A stretch of 64,000 nucleotides of DNA, taken from Paramecium pentaurelia (taxonomy: Eukaryota > Ciliophora > Oligohymenophorea > Peniculida > Parameciidae). Under the pieces are notes generated by a model. The model did no database searches. It had not been told where the DNA came from and saw nothing but the letters and a program-made list of their open reading frames with translations. Made by a program: the position numbers and the translations under genes. Below, piece after piece: positions 62,118 to 64,000 of the stretch. Every line of letters starts with the position of its first letter. Position 1 is the first letter of the stretch. The DNA lies in assembly GCA_905183005.1 (NCBI GenBank), contig CAJJDO010000002.1, positions 123,911-187,910 on the forward strand, read 5' to 3'.

Positions 62118-62924
62118 TCATTCTTTCAACTAATCACATTTTTATCTATAAATAGTTTCTGCCTTTTATCCAAGATCTGGTTTGAGAGTTGAAATTTTTT
62201 AGCTGAAAGACTACCAAGATGATTATTTCTCTTGTGCATATTTAGTAATTTTAGATAATTTAAATGTTTGTTTCATTGCTTTTATTTTCTTCTTTTTAGC
62301 TTATCTTTGTTATTCATTATCAGTGGGTAGATATTTTAAATTATCTGGTACTTGAAATTCATCCATTTCTTCAAAATTCATTTTTTTAGAATCATTTAAC
62401 TATTTCTTAGCTTCCCTCAAATAAATCAAAGGTACAATTTCTCTATTTGAATTTTTCTTAAATCTTATATGATATCCTTCTTCTGTTACTTTTTCGATTG
62501 TTCCTAAATAATATCGACCATCTGAAGAATATATTGCTTCACATTATTATCCTACTGTAAATAATTTATTATCTGGAATAGGTTGAACTTTAATAAAAAT
62601 GGCATGCATTTTCACCACTTCTTAATAACCAATAAATTAGATGTCTGCTTCTTATTCTTCTGTATCAATTTAAATAAGCTTTGCATTATACCATTTTCTA
62701 TCTTATTCATGGTATGCTTTAGCTAATTTATCAATATCTTCACCATTGAGTCTATTTACACTAAATAAATTGTCTTATGTTTTTTATAATGATGCTATTT
62801 CTTTCTCTTGTGCCTCCTTTGCTAATAAGAGTTCATCTTTAATATTTTTTAATTCTGCTATAGTTGTATTCTCTTCCTCATGAGAAAGTAGAAGATTCAC
62901 TTTAAACATATGATTTTTCAACAT
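62118..62924 (-). CDS. Tandem Tudor-domain protein, SPF30/SMNDC1-like
   Basis: Intronless, 268 residues, ATG 62924, TGA 62118-62120. After a coiled-coil start (TIAELKNIKDELLLAKEAQE) come two Tudor-like units: AYHEQDRKWYNAKLIQIDTE with FIGYQEVVKMHAIF, and KLFTVGQQCEAIYSSDGRYY with LGTIEKVTEEGYHIRFKK. The C-terminus has the basic KKKKIKAMKQTFKLSK and a short SSWQSFSQK motif, like the KWQQF segment of SPF30. SPF30 joins spliceosome assembly by binding methylarginine. Two Tudor units rather than one is a difference, so orthology is likely but not certain. Confidence 0.8.
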
Positions 62925-63137
62925 AATCAAAGTTTTGTATGCCTCAATCACTTTGCTCTAATCCAATTATTATACAGGTGGTTAATAATTCTCTGGAGGA
63001 TCATAATAATCAAATGAATCTATCTTCTATTTTTTGTATGCTTCAGACATTTGTATTAAATTTTATAATCAAAATTCACAACAATGTTAAATTAAGTTGT
63101 TTCAGAAAAATTGGCTTAATGTGCAACTAATACGAAA

Positions 63138-64000
63138 ATGATATAAGCTAAATTATAGATCATTAAAGAATCAAGAAAACCTGTATTAGAGGAAATTGAG
63201 GATATACCTAAATAAAATTATATTTATCCACCTTATCAACCTGAAATCCCAACTTAAGAATATTTAAAATAGGTTAATAAGCAAGTCAAAAAAATTAATG
63301 AAGATGTTAAAGTTATTAATTAAAAAGCTGAACAATTTGAAAAAAAATATAATCGTGAAGAAAGAAAAAGACAAGATGCAAAGTTATTTAAGAAACCAGT
63401 TATAAAGACTAAATAATAAATAGAATAAGAAAAGAAGGAAAAAGAAGATAAGAGACTTGATGATTTTGTTAATAGAATTGTGTCAAAATATGAACCTTAT
63501 CTTAAGAAACCAGAACCTATTAAGGAATCTGAAATTAAAGCAAAAAAGATATATCAATAAAAGTTTGAACATTATTAAATAAAAAAAGAATTATCGAATA
63601 AAATGTAAAGAGGTCTTGAAAGTAAAGAATAAAAAGAGTTTGATTTAGTAACAAAAAAAGATAATTGGGTTAAACAAAAATAATAAAATCAATTTGAATT
63701 AGTTGAAGATTATATTAAACCTTAAGAAGAAATCAAATTAGATTAAGAATCATAGTCAATTATTATGAAAAGAGAATAAGAAAAGAGAAAGAAAAAATAA
63801 TAGATGTTATTTTATTAAATTCTAGATGAAAAAGTTAAAATGGATTAGAAAATCTTTAAGAAAAATTTCAATTTCTTAATTACTAAAATATTTTAATAAA
63901 TAGATAAATAAAAAACAGGATACATTTCTAAGGAAGAGCTTCTTTCTTATTTTAAAGATTATAATATATTTATTGATATTTTTGAAATTAATTGGTAACC
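63138..64000 (+). CDS. Coiled-coil protein with a C-terminal EF-hand-like helix (3' end cut)
   Basis: Frame open from ATG 63138 to the window edge, 287 codons visible. The protein is dominated by Lys/Glu/Gln coiled coil (NREERKRQDAKLFKKPVIK, DKRLDDFVNRIVSKYEPYL, MQRGLESKEQKEFDLVTKK). Near the edge is KIFQQIDKQKTGYISKEELL, which has the spacing of an EF-hand loop (D-x-x-x-T-G-x-I-x-x-x-E). It probably belongs to the ciliary or cytoskeletal calcium-binding proteins; the family cannot be named without the missing end. Confidence 0.68.

Noticed and set aside
1..64000. tRNA genes, telomere repeats or germline-eliminated elements
   Set aside because: No cloverleaf T-loop motif or telomere-type repeat was found by eye. 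TA-bounded eliminated elements cannot be told from AT-rich DNA without a germline comparison.

Overview
The window is macronuclear-type DNA of a ciliate, most like Paramecium. It is extremely AT-rich. TAA and TAG are read as glutamine throughout recognisable proteins (ribonucleotide reductase, eIF5A, NAT10, OLA1, septin), and TGA is the only stop. Genes are cut by introns of about 20-38 nt that start with GT (usually GTA) and end mostly in TAG or AAG. A standard-code ORF scan shatters nearly every gene, so the models here were read by eye with TGA-only stops. For most recognisable genes the exon lengths left after removing the introns are exact multiples of three. No tRNA, rRNA, CRISPR array, telomere repeat or transposon was seen. 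The species cannot be fixed from this sequence.

Layout. 1-3 kb: three minus-strand genes (divergent histone H3, a possible centromeric variant; TPR/U-box ubiquitin ligase; small membrane protein). 4-13 kb: large TPR protein, SANT/Myb-like protein, PUF RNA-binding protein, a papain-fold protein lacking all three catalytic residues, and a 137-residue orphan. 13.8-24.1 kb: KDM6-like JmjC protein, septin, K+ channel with a cyclic-nucleotide-binding domain and a CCHC knuckle, GSK3-like kinase, eIF5A, an orphan. 25-33.5 kb: small orphan, 1.5k-residue helical/coiled-coil protein, tandem-PX protein. 34-47 kb: MORN protein, coiled-coil protein, UCHL5-type deubiquitinase, a ~1.9k-residue PAS multi-membrane protein, a six-helix membrane protein. 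47-64 kb: coiled coil, OLA1, small orphans, ethanolamine/choline phosphotransferase, ribonucleotide reductase R2, membrane orphan, EF-hand protein, NT-C2 coiled coil, an orphan, TPR protein, NAT10, tandem-Tudor protein, and a coiled-coil/EF-hand gene running off the end.

Two assembly artefacts matter to any user. Around the single N at 27316 the 1101 bases before it are repeated after it, and around the single N at 45028 the same happens with 1116 bases. These are unmerged contig overlaps, so about 2.2 kb of the window is false duplication, and the gene fragments at 26339-27315 and 44253-45027 are copies of the genes next door. Several genes also have one-base frame breaks inside homopolymer runs, which fits sequencing error better than gene decay.

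The genes form no operon or pathway. They are a typical mix of housekeeping, signalling, ciliary/cytoskeletal and chromatin genes on both strands. Several neighbours are extremely close (start codons of divergent pairs 27-32 bp apart, convergent stops 26-44 bp apart). Alongside these are gene-free AT-rich stretches of 0.3-1.2 kb. The most interesting items biologically are the CenH3-like histone, the triad-less papain homologue, the KDM6-like JmjC protein and the K+ channel with the CCHC knuckle.
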